Shown: piece by piece, positions 25,424 to 33,790 of the stretch | How positions within the stretch are numbered: position 1 is the stretch's first letter | How the letters are laid out: each line of letters opens with the position of its first letter | Assembly: GCA_046732895.1 (NCBI GenBank) | Contig: JBKPNZ010000059.1 | Location: forward strand, 1-64,000 | From: JBKPNZ01 sp046732895 | GTDB lineage: Bacteria > Actinomycetota > Thermoleophilia > Solirubrobacterales > 70-9 | Reading direction: 5' to 3' | DNA: 64,000 nucleotides | Position numbers and translations under genes: made by a program | The notes under the pieces: model-generated | The model's database searches: none | Told to the model about the DNA's origin: nothing | The model's input: the letters and a program-made list of their open reading frames with translations, nothing else

Positions 25424-26182
25424 ATGAGTCACCCCGTCCGCCGGATCGGTCACAAGGGCGCCGACGCGCTCGCACCAGGGAATACCCTCGAGAGCTTCAC
25501 CGCGGCCGTCGAGGCGGGAGTGGACATGGTCGAGCTCGACGTCCTGCGCCCGCGTGGGGATTTCGCCGTGGCCGGCGACTGGCGCCGCGCCAAGGCCGGC
25601 CCCGCCGAGGGCTCGGGCCCGCTACTGGTCGCTCACGACTGGGGCGATGCCGCCAGGCGGAACCCACTCACGCTGGAAGCGGCGCTCGACGCGTTCACGC
25701 GGACTCCGCTCGACGCCATCGAGATCGACTGCGATCTCAAGATCGCCGGCCGCGAGGACGAGGTGGCGGCAGCGCTTCGTGAACGGGGCCTCATCGCGCG
25801 ATCGATGATCTCGACGATGGAGCTCGACAGCATCCGCGTCATGCGCGACGTCGACCCCGAGTTGCGCCGCGGCTGGACCTACCCGAAGACGACCCGAGCC
25901 TGGGACCGCAAGCTCTGGGCTCGCCCGGCCATGCTCGCGGCGCTCGCGGCCATGCGCCGCCGACTCCCGGCCCTGGCGCGCCGCCGCATCCCTGACCTCG
26001 GCGCGAGCGCGATGTGGGTCTACCACCCGCTCATCACGCGCCGCCTCGCCGAGGCGTGCAGCGCGGTGGGTGCCGAGCTGATCGCGTGGACCGTGGACGA
26101 CGTCCCGCGAATGCAGGCTCTGCGCGACCTCGGAGTCAGCGGCATCTGCACGAACGATCCGCGCCTCCTCGCCGACGTCTGA
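25424..26182 (+). CDS. Glycerophosphodiester phosphodiesterase family protein
   Basis: 252 residues. GDPD TIM-barrel motifs: IGHKGADALAPGNTLESF at the N-terminus, MVELDV, LLVAHDWGDA with the second catalytic His, AIEIDCDLK and a C-terminal IAWTVDDVPRM...GICTNDP. The usual HRG is HKG, and the metal-binding Glu of the P-E-N-T motif is Gly (APGNT). I believe related actinobacterial proteins share this, so it may mark a subfamily rather than an inactive enzyme. No signal peptide; probably cytosolic. Expected reaction: glycerophosphodiester to glycerol-3-phosphate and alcohol. Confidence 0.85.
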   Translation: MSHPVRRIGHKGADALAPGNTLESFTAAVEAGVDMVELDVLRPRGDFAVAGDWRRAKAGPAEGSGPLLVAHDWGDAARRNPLTLEAALDAFTRTPLDAIEIDCDLKIAGREDEVAAALRERGLIARSMISTMELDSIRVMRDVDPELRRGWTYPKTTRAWDRKLWARPAMLAALAAMRRRLPALARRRIPDLGASAMWVYHPLITRRLAEACSAVGAELIAWTVDDVPRMQALRDLGVSGICTNDPRLLADV

Positions 26183-26234
26183 ACCCCGAGCCGACCGGGG
26201 TCCATCGGCATGCAGATTACGCTGATCGCACCGG

Positions 26235-26240
26235 TACGCT
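26235..26240 (+). promoter_or_regulatory. -10-like hexamer of the MFS gene
   Basis: TACGCT lies 7 nt before the GTG at 26248 with no Shine-Dalgarno sequence, which supports this start over longer frames. Confidence 0.4.
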
Positions 26241-26247
26241 GCGCGTC

Positions 26248-27828
26248 GTGGAGCGTGGAAACGCCCCCACCGAGCGCCTGGCCCCGGGCACCGCGATGGC
26301 ACTGGTCGCGATGGGGCTCGGTGTCCTTGTCATCGCCAACGACTTCACGGCGCTGAACGTCGCCCTGCCCGCGATCGAGGGCGACCTCAACGCCGACGTC
26401 GGGACAGTGCAGTGGGTGATCAACGCCTACGCCCTCACGTTCGGCATGGCCATCGTCACCGGCGGGCGGCTCGCCGACATGTTCGGCCGCCGTCGCGCCT
26501 TCTTCCTCGGCGCGGTGATCTTCGCGACCTTCTCGCTGCTGGGCGGCGTCGCCCAGAGCATCCCGTGGCTGATCGCCGCGCGCGTCGTAATGGGGATCGG
26601 AGGCGCGCTGATGTGGCCGGCGATCCTCGGGATGACCTACGCGGCCCTGCCGCCCTCCCGGGCTGGGCTCGCCGGCGGGCTCATCCTCGGCGCCGCCGGG
26701 ATCGGGAACGCGCTCGGCCCCCTCATCGGGGGCGTGCTCACCGACGAGCTCAGCTGGCGCTGGATCTTCTTCCTGAACGTGCCGATCGCGGCCTTCGCCG
26801 TGGCAGTCACCCTGGCGAAGGTCCCCGCCGATGCGGGCGAGGAGGAGCCCGAGGGCATCGACTATGCGGGAATCGCCACGCTCTCGGCGGGCCTCCTGCT
26901 CACGCTTCTCGGGTTCGACCAGGCGGCCGACTGGGGCTGGGGCGACCCACGCGTGATCGCGATGTTCGTGCTCGCCGCCGTGCTGGTCGCCACGTTCGCT
27001 GTCATCGAGCCGCGGATCGGGAAAAAGGCCCTCGTCCCCAGCGACGTGATCCGCAACCGCCAATTTCGTGCCGCCTGCATGGTGACGCTGCTCATGTCCG
27101 CGGTCTTCTTCTCGACCGTCCTCTACGCGCCGCAGTTCATGGAGAAGATCCTCGGCTACTCCGCCCTCAAGGCCGGCCTCGGGCTGCTGCCGATGCTTGG
27201 CACCTTTGCCGTCGTCTCGTTCGTCGCCGGGCCGCTCTACGAGCGCATCGGGCCGAAGATCGCCGTCTCGAGCGGTGCCGTCGGCCTGTGCATCGGTCCG
27301 TTCCTGCTCTCACGAATCGACGCGACCTCGAGCTACGAGTCCCTGATCGCCGGACTTGCGATCACGGGCATCGGCGTCGGCCTCTTCTATGCCTCGATCA
27401 CCACGGCCGCGGTGACGGCGCTCGATCCGTCCCGCGCCAGCCTGGCCGGCGGCCTCGTCTACATGTTCCAGATCGCCGGCGGGGCGATCGGCCTCGGGGT
27501 GACGACGACGATCTTCACCACCTCGTCCGAGAACGAGCTCGCCGAGAAGGCGGGCAGTCACGGCGTCGACCTCACGGCGCACCAGACGGGCGTCCTGCAC
27601 GGCGTCCTCGCCGGAACCGACGCCAGCCAGCAGGCCCTGGCGGAGCTCCCGAAGGGCGCCGCGGCGACGATCGAGAAAATCGTCCGAGACTCCTTCGCGA
27701 GCGGCCTGCAGGCCGGCTTCCGCTTCGTGGCGATCGCTGCCCTGGCGGGGCTGGTGATCTCGGTCCTCTACGTCGGCGGGCGGCCGGAGGCCGAGGCGGA
27801 GCCGGCGCCCGAACCCGCGCCGGGCTGA
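26248..27828 (+). CDS. MFS transporter, DHA2 (14-TM) drug:H+ antiporter family
   Basis: 526 residues from the GTG at 26248. DHA2/EmrB-QacA layout with about 14 membrane segments. Motif A is GGRLADMFGRRR after helix 2, the helix 1 motif is NDFTALNVALPAIEGDL, and GGLILGAAGIGNALGPLIGG is the motif C region typical of antiporters. A periplasmic or linker loop rich in charge sits before the last helix, and the C-terminus is Pro/Glu-rich. Predicted exporter of drugs or metabolites; substrate unknown. No adjacent TetR or MarR regulator is visible. Confidence 0.9.
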   Translation: MERGNAPTERLAPGTAMALVAMGLGVLVIANDFTALNVALPAIEGDLNADVGTVQWVINAYALTFGMAIVTGGRLADMFGRRRAFFLGAVIFATFSLLGGVAQSIPWLIAARVVMGIGGALMWPAILGMTYAALPPSRAGLAGGLILGAAGIGNALGPLIGGVLTDELSWRWIFFLNVPIAAFAVAVTLAKVPADAGEEEPEGIDYAGIATLSAGLLLTLLGFDQAADWGWGDPRVIAMFVLAAVLVATFAVIEPRIGKKALVPSDVIRNRQFRAACMVTLLMSAVFFSTVLYAPQFMEKILGYSALKAGLGLLPMLGTFAVVSFVAGPLYERIGPKIAVSSGAVGLCIGPFLLSRIDATSSYESLIAGLAITGIGVGLFYASITTAAVTALDPSRASLAGGLVYMFQIAGGAIGLGVTTTIFTTSSENELAEKAGSHGVDLTAHQTGVLHGVLAGTDASQQALAELPKGAAATIEKIVRDSFASGLQAGFRFVAIAALAGLVISVLYVGGRPEAEAEPAPEPAPG

Positions 27829-27849
27829 GCGACGGAGCGCTGGTCGCTC
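27827..27849. terminator. Candidate bidirectional terminator hairpin
   Basis: GAGCGAC (27827-27833) pairs with GTCGCTC (27843-27849), a 7-bp stem with a 9-nt loop, between the convergent MFS and STAS genes. It overlaps the MFS stop codon. There is no clear T-run on either strand. Confidence 0.3.
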
Positions 27850-27859
27850 TCGCGCCGCC

Positions 27860-28231
27860 TCAATTGACGAACGGCAGGTACCTGTCCATCCCGGTGAGCC
27901 TGAACAAGCGCTGAACGTGCTCAGGGCCGTGGAGGAGCGCGAGGCGATGGGCGTGCGACAACCGGATTGAAGCCCGCATGAGCACCATCAATCCGTTCAA
28001 GTCGATGAAGTCGAGGCCGCTCAGGTCAAGGACGATCATCTTGGCGCCCCGACCCTCCGCCGCCCGGATCGTCGACTCCAAGAGCTCTGCGGTGGCGAGA
28101 TCCAGCTCCCCGGACAGGAAGAGGAAGGCTGCGTCCGGGCCGTCCTCCAAACGGATCCTGAGATTGCCCTGCTCAAGGAGCCGAGGGTCGGCCTGGGCCG
28201 AATCGAGTCTCACGTTCACGTCCTGTCGCAC
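27860..28231 (-). CDS. STAS-domain protein (anti-sigma antagonist fold)
   Basis: 123 residues: about 25 N-terminal residues, then one STAS domain (about 25-120). FLFLSGELDLATAELLE and IVLDLSGLDFIDLNGLMVL are the diagnostic strand-helix motifs. SpoIIAA-type antagonists carry the phosphorylated Ser in D-S-S/T-G; here the motif is DLNG, so the phosphoacceptor is absent. It may be a constitutive anti-anti-sigma factor or a non-switching STAS protein. No kinase or sigma partner is adjacent. Start codon uncertain within a few residues. Confidence 0.85.
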   Translation of the reverse strand: MRQDVNVRLDSAQADPRLLEQGNLRIRLEDGPDAAFLFLSGELDLATAELLESTIRAAEGRGAKMIVLDLSGLDFIDLNGLMVLMRASIRLSHAHRLALLHGPEHVQRLFRLTGMDRYLPFVN

Positions 28232-28395
28232 GAATTTTCAACGAGCGGCAGGTCCCCAGCCGCGGACGGGCCCGCTCCGAGTCTCAAGCTGAAAAAACTG
28301 ACACCCGGCAGGCCATCCAGACTCCCGGGCTGACGGAAATGTAGCCGCCCACACGAGCGGGGTCAAGAACGACCCGACGCGAGCGTGGCGAATCG

Positions 28396-29814
28396 CTACG
28401 GCCGCCCGGCGATCCCCGGCGTCCTGACCAGGCCCCGTTCCTCGAAGTACTCCCACTCCTGCCGGCCGAGCTCGGTCGACGGCTCGTCGGCGTAGACCCA
28501 CTCGCGGGTGATCCGGTACCAGTTGCGCTTGGCGCGCAGCTGCGCGAGGACGGCCAGCACACCGGTCTCCATCCGGCGCCCCATCAGCTCCTCGGCCGGG
28601 ATCGACTCGCGGCGCATCATGTCGTAGTACTCGGAGCGGGGATCGGAGGTCGCCTCGATCACCTTCATGACGCGGCGGGACGACACCTCGTACTCGCGAT
28701 CTTCCATGTACCAGCCGCCGACCAGCATCACGTGCTCCATCAGCCGCTCAGCGTCGAGCTTCGACGGGTTCTTGACGAAGCCGAGGTCGTGGAGCGCCTC
28801 GCGCAGTCCCTCGGGATCCCGCCGCGACGCCGCGTCGATCGCTCGCTGCTCGAGCTCGATCTGCTCCGGGTCCAGCTTCTTCGTCATGCCGAAGTCGAGG
28901 AAGGCCACGCGCCCGTCGTCGAGCAGGATGTAGTTCCCGGGGTGGGCGTCGGCGTTGAAGTGCTGCAGGTGATAGATCGAGCCGAAGCAGAACCGGAAGA
29001 TGATCTCGCCGAACCGGCTGCGGTCATCCGCCGGCAGCTCCTTCACCTGTTCGAACTGCATGCCCTCGACGTACTCGGTGACGAGAACGCGGCGGCGCGA
29101 GAGGCGGGTGAGCACGTCGGGGACGTAGATGAACGGATGCCCCCGGTAGGCGCGTGAGAACGTGCGCTGATTCTGGGCCTCGTACTCGTAGTCGAGCTCC
29201 TCGAGCACTCGCTCGCGCAGCTCTGCCGCGATCGCGCGCGGGTCAAGGCCGGGCGCCAGGGCCTTGGCGAGCCTCACGATCGTGCCCATGTTCGCGAGGT
29301 CGGCCTCGAGCGCCTCCGCGACCCCGGGGTACTGGACCTTGACCGCGACCGTCCGGCCGTCGTGAAGGGTCCCGCGGTGAACCTGGCCGATCGAGGCGGC
29401 GGCGAACGCCTCCGGCTCGATGTTCTCGAAGAGCTCGTCGATCCGCTCGTCGCGGTACTCGTCCGACAGGACCTCCTCGACCTTCTCCCAGGGCATCGCC
29501 GGGGCTGAGGTGCGGAGCTTTGCCAGCTCCTCCTGGTAGATCTCGGCGTATTCGGGTGGCAGGAGCTCGGTGTCGATGAAGGATGCGAGCTGACCGAGCT
29601 TCATCGCCGCACCCTTCATCTCGCCGAGGGTCGACGCGATCTTCAAAGCGGTCTCGAGGTGGCGCGCCTCCAGCTTGCGCTGGGCACCCTCCTCGGTGCG
29701 TGCGAGGCTCGCCGCCTTGGTCCCCGCGTAACGGGTGGCCTGCATCCCGAGGGCGGAGCCCAGCTTCGCTGAGCGGCGCACGCGGCCCTTGGGAATCTTC
29801 CGGTCGTCTGCCAT
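28396..29814 (-). CDS. ABC1/AarF/UbiB atypical kinase family protein
   Basis: 472 residues from the ATG at 29814 (MADDRKIPKGRVRRSAKLGS). Family motifs: KLGQLAS (KxGQ), ELLPPEYAE, AAASIGQVHRG (Ala-rich nucleotide loop), VAVKVQYPGV with the Lys, EYVEGM, HFNADAHPGNYIL and DFGMTKKL (DFG). These proteins are ADP/ATP-binding atypical kinases or ATPases linked to quinone and lipid biology. The C-terminal hydrophobic anchor seen in UbiB is not evident. The leader holds TACCCT (complement of 29830-29835), a possible -10, 15 nt before the ATG. Confidence 0.88.
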   Translation of the reverse strand: MADDRKIPKGRVRRSAKLGSALGMQATRYAGTKAASLARTEEGAQRKLEARHLETALKIASTLGEMKGAAMKLGQLASFIDTELLPPEYAEIYQEELAKLRTSAPAMPWEKVEEVLSDEYRDERIDELFENIEPEAFAAASIGQVHRGTLHDGRTVAVKVQYPGVAEALEADLANMGTIVRLAKALAPGLDPRAIAAELRERVLEELDYEYEAQNQRTFSRAYRGHPFIYVPDVLTRLSRRRVLVTEYVEGMQFEQVKELPADDRSRFGEIIFRFCFGSIYHLQHFNADAHPGNYILLDDGRVAFLDFGMTKKLDPEQIELEQRAIDAASRRDPEGLREALHDLGFVKNPSKLDAERLMEHVMLVGGWYMEDREYEVSSRRVMKVIEATSDPRSEYYDMMRRESIPAEELMGRRMETGVLAVLAQLRAKRNWYRITREWVYADEPSTELGRQEWEYFEERGLVRTPGIAGRP

Positions 29815-29899
29815 CGCGGATCTGAGCCCAGGGTAGTCGGCGGACCCACAGAAATCGGCAGTCGAGCGCAAGCCCCCGCCAGAATGCGACGCCGCCCGT

Positions 29900-31252
29900 C
29901 TAGGCGAGTACGCGCTGTTTCTCGCGCTCGAGCTCGGCGTCGGTGAGCACGCCGGACTCGCGCAGCTTCGCGAGCCGCTCGAGCTGGTCGAGGCGATCGT
30001 CGCCGGTCGGCGTGCCCTTGCCGACTCCGGACCGGGCCTGCGCGGTGTGCGCCTTGACTCGTTCTACACGCGCGGCTCGCCGCTCGCGAATCCGTGCGGC
30101 AAGCCCTGACCCGGCTCCCTGCCAGCGCTCGGACAGGCGCTCCCAGGTCTCGTCCGGGAAGTCCTTGACCGCCTGCGCTCGGATCGCCTCGAAGCCGGCG
30201 ACGAACAAGAGAATGAGGAGCAGCGAGGGTACGAGCCGGCTCGTTCCCGGCGTCGGGTTCCACCAGAAGATGAGCAGAACGATCACGGCGAGCACGGCGT
30301 AGCCGACGAGGCGCCGCTCGACGACCGGGGCGATGGCGCGCCTGGCCTCGGTCGCAAGGCTGCCCGGACCGACGAGCCAGGCGCCGGCGATGATGACCAG
30401 GCCGTAGCCGATCATGGCCAGGGCCCCATCGTGAAGGAGCGACGTGCCGATCGACCAGACCGAGTCAACGGCCGGTTCGACCGACGCCGAGCTGGCGAGT
30501 GAGTCGACCAGATAGCCGCCGGCGATGCTCCGCACGCCGAGCACCACGACGCCGATTACGATGAGCGACCAGCCGATGGCACGAACGGCCTGCCGTCGCC
30601 ATCCGCGCGCCAGGTAGATGGCGAGGCCCCAGAGTGCGAGCGCCAGCGCGCTGAGGATGATCACCAGCTTCCGGAGCAGGTTGACGCCGTCCTGCGCGAG
30701 CTCGAGCTGGTCGGAGCGCAGGATCACGATCTGCGAGACCGAGTCGGGGACCTTTCCGGCAACGTCGATCCCGGCCCGATCGCCGAGCTGCTCGACGATG
30801 CTGCCGGCGTCGAGCGTCACATCCCCACCCTCGGTCGAGATGGTGTCGCCACCTCCCTCGACGACGTTGATGAGCGTCTGGTGCGCGGTCCGGTTCGCCG
30901 TCGCCCAGAGCTCCTGGACCTTTGGGCGCTGCAGCGCCTCGAGCGCCAGCCTCCCGGCCAGCTCACGGAGTCCTGCCGCGGCCGGGCCCGCCAGCGCCTG
31001 AGCCTGCGGCGGTAGCTTCGCCTGCAGCTCGGCCTCGACGTTGACGCTCGAGTACAGCGCGTCGACCAGGAATGCGCTCAGCGCCTCCTGGACGTCCGAG
31101 TCCTCGAGTACCTGGCTCGACGTGTCCACCCAGGTGTCCGTTTCGAGCACCTGGCGCTTGGCCCAGATTGCGAACACCGCGAGGAGCCCCACGAATGTCG
31201 CAACAACGATCGTTACGACTACCAGCGTGCGTCGTGGGCGAGGCTCACTCAC
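29900..31252 (-). CDS. Membrane protein with C-terminal SHOCT motif
   Basis: 450 residues from the GTG at 31252; the longer upstream frame is not supported. One N-terminal membrane segment (about 10-30) is followed by an extracytoplasmic domain of about 200 residues (DTWVDTSSQVLEDSDVQEAL, then helical). Five or so membrane segments follow (about 205-380), then a basic cytosolic helix (RIRERRAARVERVKAH). It ends with a SHOCT-type tail LERLAKLRESGVLTDAELER. The overall layout is typical of actinobacterial integral proteins without assigned function. It is one of three SHOCT-tailed proteins within 4 kb. Confidence 0.75.
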   Translation of the reverse strand: MSEPRPRRTLVVVTIVVATFVGLLAVFAIWAKRQVLETDTWVDTSSQVLEDSDVQEALSAFLVDALYSSVNVEAELQAKLPPQAQALAGPAAAGLRELAGRLALEALQRPKVQELWATANRTAHQTLINVVEGGGDTISTEGGDVTLDAGSIVEQLGDRAGIDVAGKVPDSVSQIVILRSDQLELAQDGVNLLRKLVIILSALALALWGLAIYLARGWRRQAVRAIGWSLIVIGVVVLGVRSIAGGYLVDSLASSASVEPAVDSVWSIGTSLLHDGALAMIGYGLVIIAGAWLVGPGSLATEARRAIAPVVERRLVGYAVLAVIVLLIFWWNPTPGTSRLVPSLLLILLFVAGFEAIRAQAVKDFPDETWERLSERWQGAGSGLAARIRERRAARVERVKAHTAQARSGVGKGTPTGDDRLDQLERLAKLRESGVLTDAELEREKQRVLA

Positions 31253-31394
31253 TCCCGTTACTCCTTGTTCATCCTGACTCGAAGGGCCAGCGCATCCTAT
31301 GCGCGGGGAGGAATCGGGGGGTCCCGGCACGAATGCAACCAATGACACATTGCGGTCGTGACATGGCGACCGCCGAAAAGAGGGGAGACCCAAC

Positions 31395-31772
31395 GTGGTC
31401 AGAGGTCAAGGCCGTGCCCTGTTCGCGGCCATCCTGCTCGTCATCGCAGGGACGCTCAACGTCATCTACGGGATCGCGGCGATCAGCGACGCGAACTTCT
31501 TCGTGGATCAGACGAGGTACGTGTTCTCCAGCCTTCACACCTGGGGCTGGATCACCCTGATTCTCGGGGTCGTCCAGCTGACTGGTGGGTTCTCGCTCAT
31601 GACCGGCGGGACCTACGGGCGAGTCGTCGGGATCGTCGCCGCCACGGTCGGCGCCGCCGGCGCGCTGCTCGCAGTCGGCGGGACATTTCCGTTCTGGTCG
31701 CTCGGCGTGTTCGCGCTGTGCATCATCGTCCTCCACGGTCTCGTGGTCTACGGCGAGCCCGAGCGGGTCTGA
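31395..31772 (+). CDS. Four-TM membrane protein, DUF7144-like
   Basis: 125 residues, GTG start with GAGGGGAG just upstream. Four membrane helices fill the protein. The motifs AGTLNVIYGIAAI, SSLHTWGWITLILGVVQL and FPFWSLGVFALCIIVLHGLVVYG match small DUF7144-type actinobacterial membrane proteins as I remember them. Function unknown. It is divergent from the SHOCT membrane protein and convergent with the AI-2E family gene 9 nt away. Confidence 0.7.
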   Translation: MVRGQGRALFAAILLVIAGTLNVIYGIAAISDANFFVDQTRYVFSSLHTWGWITLILGVVQLTGGFSLMTGGTYGRVVGIVAATVGAAGALLAVGGTFPFWSLGVFALCIIVLHGLVVYGEPERV

Positions 31773-31781
31773 GCCAAGCCG

Positions 31782-32972
31782 TTACGGGGTGGCGGGAGCC
31801 TGGGCACCGGCCTGGGCTCCCGCCGGCTCCGGCGCCCCCTTCCTTTCCTCGCGGCGCGCTGCCTCCAGGTCCCCGGTGATCTTCACGGCCGCCGCGACCA
31901 GCGGAGCCGCGAGGATGAGGCCGATGGTGCCGAACAGGCTGCCGCCTGCGATCGTCACGATCAGGACGGCCAGCGGGTGCAGGCCGAGGGCGGCGCCGTA
32001 GGCGACAGGCTGCACCAGCTGCTGTAGGGCGCCGTTGGCCAGCAACACGATCACGGCAAGCGCGAGCGCCGTCTCCGGCCCGTTGCTGCCCAGCGCCATC
32101 AGGACGGCGAAGGCGCCGGCCGTCCACGCCCCGATGTAGGGGACGTATCCGCCCAGGAACGTCACGGCGGCGATCGTCCCCGCCAGATCCACGTTGAGGA
32201 TCAGTGCGCCGATGCCGACGACCGTCGCGCTGAATGCGGACACGATCGTCATTCCCACGAAATAGCTTCGAAGCGAGCCCGCAGTGCGCGAGATGATCGT
32301 GTGGCCGACCGGCTGCGGGACGCCCAGGTGCCGCTCGGTGAACGCCTGGATCTCGGGTCCGTCCTTGAGCAGGAAGAACGTGCTGAGGACCGTGAAGGTG
32401 ACGAACACGGCCAGAGAGGCGAGTGCGTGGATTCCGACGGCCACGCCCTGCAGAAGCGCGTGGAAGCCGTCACTGATCGAGCTGCTCACGTCCTGCTTCG
32501 CGTGCTGGGCCTTGTCGGCGCTGACCCCTGCGTCCTGGAGCCAACCCTCGATGTGATCGGCCGCCTTCTGCAGCTGGTTCGAGACGCCGTGGCTCTCGCT
32601 GGCGATGCCTCCGAGCACCATCACCGCGACGGCGACTCCGAGCGCGACTATCGCCAGCAGGGTCAGGCCGGCGCCGGCGGCGCGTGGGAGGCGGCGCTCG
32701 TGAAGCCAGCCGACCGCCGGCGAGGCGACGGAGGCGATGATCGCGCCCACGATCACCGGCACGACGATCGTCTGGGTCAGCGCGAGGAGCCAGACGGCGC
32801 CGACGAGGGCGAGCGCGACGCCCACCAGGAGCCATGAGAACAGCCCCAGATCGCGCAGCCACTGCGGCGCCGCGAAGATCCCGGTGAGCTCACGGGGATC
32901 GATCTCGACGATCTCGTCCTCGGCTGCGCCCTCGCTGTCGCGACCTCGTCGTCTGAGGCGACCGCGGATCAA
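31782..32972 (-). CDS. AI-2E family transporter (PerM/YdiK-type)
   Basis: 396 residues, TTG start at 32972 (the nearest ATG is followed by a stop). Charged N-terminus, then about 7-8 membrane segments. Family motifs: PVIVGAIIASVASPAVGWL, FFLLKDGPEIQAF, TAGSLRSYFVGM, FLGGYVPYIGAW, QPVAYGAALGLHPL and FGTIGLILAAPLVAA. The family includes E. coli TqsA/YdgG and Na+/H+ antiporters; cargo cannot be predicted. Pro/Ala-rich C-terminal tail. Same strand as the SHOCT genes upstream. Confidence 0.85.
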   Translation of the reverse strand: MIRGRLRRRGRDSEGAAEDEIVEIDPRELTGIFAAPQWLRDLGLFSWLLVGVALALVGAVWLLALTQTIVVPVIVGAIIASVASPAVGWLHERRLPRAAGAGLTLLAIVALGVAVAVMVLGGIASESHGVSNQLQKAADHIEGWLQDAGVSADKAQHAKQDVSSSISDGFHALLQGVAVGIHALASLAVFVTFTVLSTFFLLKDGPEIQAFTERHLGVPQPVGHTIISRTAGSLRSYFVGMTIVSAFSATVVGIGALILNVDLAGTIAAVTFLGGYVPYIGAWTAGAFAVLMALGSNGPETALALAVIVLLANGALQQLVQPVAYGAALGLHPLAVLIVTIAGGSLFGTIGLILAAPLVAAAVKITGDLEAARREERKGAPEPAGAQAGAQAPATP

Positions 32973-32987
32973 GGCATGCCGTCCGGG

Positions 32988-33377
32988 TTAGGAGACTGCC
33001 TTCGCCTTGATCGCGTCGAACTCCGACTGGGTGATCGTGCCGCTCTCGAGCAGGGCCTTGGCCTTCTCGATCTCGCCCGCGGCGCCGCCAGCCGTCTGTC
33101 GCACGTAGTCGTCGAACGCGGCCTTCTGCTCCTGCGCCTGCTTCACGTTGCGGTCGCGCATTCCGTCGTGATTGGAGATGAGGTACACGAGCACGCCGAG
33201 GAACGGCAGCACGATGACGAAGACGACCCAGGCCGCTTTGTGCCAGCCGCCGATGTCGTGGCGGCGGAAGACGTCGACGAGGACGGTGATGGCGATCCAG
33301 ATCCAGATCACCCACGCGAAGAAGATGATCATCGTCCAGAGGATGTTCAGAAACGGATAGTCCGCGGCAAGCAGCAT
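32988..33377 (-). CDS. PLDc_N - SHOCT small membrane protein
   Basis: 129 residues, ATG start with GGAGGAG upstream. Two membrane segments (about residues 13-35 and 46-66) carry the phospholipase-D N-terminal pattern with WHKAAWVVFVIVLPFLGVLVYLI. A charged helix (KQAQEQKAAFDDYVRQ) and a C-terminal SHOCT motif EIEKAKALLESGTITQSEFD follow. SHOCT is a short oligomerisation or interaction motif. The gene ends 15 nt before the AI-2E family gene, so they are likely co-transcribed. Confidence 0.8.
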   Translation of the reverse strand: MLLAADYPFLNILWTMIIFFAWVIWIWIAITVLVDVFRRHDIGGWHKAAWVVFVIVLPFLGVLVYLISNHDGMRDRNVKQAQEQKAAFDDYVRQTAGGAAGEIEKAKALLESGTITQSEFDAIKAKAVS

Positions 33378-33475
33378 CTTGGTTCTCCTCCGTGCTGTTT
33401 CGTGGCCCTTCCCTCGGCCGGTGACGCAACCATATTGCCCGGGTGTGGCCCGGTGCCGTCAGGCCGGGCTCGGCG

Positions 33476-33772
33476 TCAGATGCCGAGGAGCTGCTTCTTC
33501 TTGGCTTCGAAGTCGTCGGCGCTGATGACCCCCTCGTCGCGAAGCTTCGCGAGGCGCTCCAGCTCAGCCGTGTAGTCGCCGCCCTCGGCGGGCGCCGCCG
33601 CCTCGGGAGGCGCCTCCTGCGCCGCCTGGCCCCGGCCGAAATCATCGAAGCCCATTGCGGAGCGACGTCGCTGCATCCGCGACATCGTCCGGTACTGCTG
33701 GCGCGAGCGCATGCGCATCCCGGCACGCGCCGCGATCAGCCCTCCGCCTCCCATTCCTCCTCCGAGCTGCAT
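33476..33772 (-). CDS. Small SHOCT-domain protein
   Basis: 98 residues. A Gly/Met/Arg-rich N-terminus (MQLGGGMGGGG, then MRMRSRQQYRTMSRMQRRR) leads through an Ala/Pro/Glu linker to a C-terminal SHOCT motif LERLAKLRDEGVISADDFEA. It has no membrane segment. Its SHOCT tail closely resembles that of the 450-residue membrane protein nearby (LERLAKLR shared), so the proteins may interact through it. Function unknown. Confidence 0.75.
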   Translation of the reverse strand: MQLGGGMGGGGLIAARAGMRMRSRQQYRTMSRMQRRRSAMGFDDFGRGQAAQEAPPEAAAPAEGGDYTAELERLAKLRDEGVISADDFEAKKKQLLGI

Positions 33773-33790
33773 CCGATTCCCCTTTCCTCG

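Noticed and set aside
26412..27914. 500-codon frame overlapping the MFS gene
   Set aside because: Arg/Gly-rich out-of-frame shadow; the MFS frame carries helices and motifs A and C.
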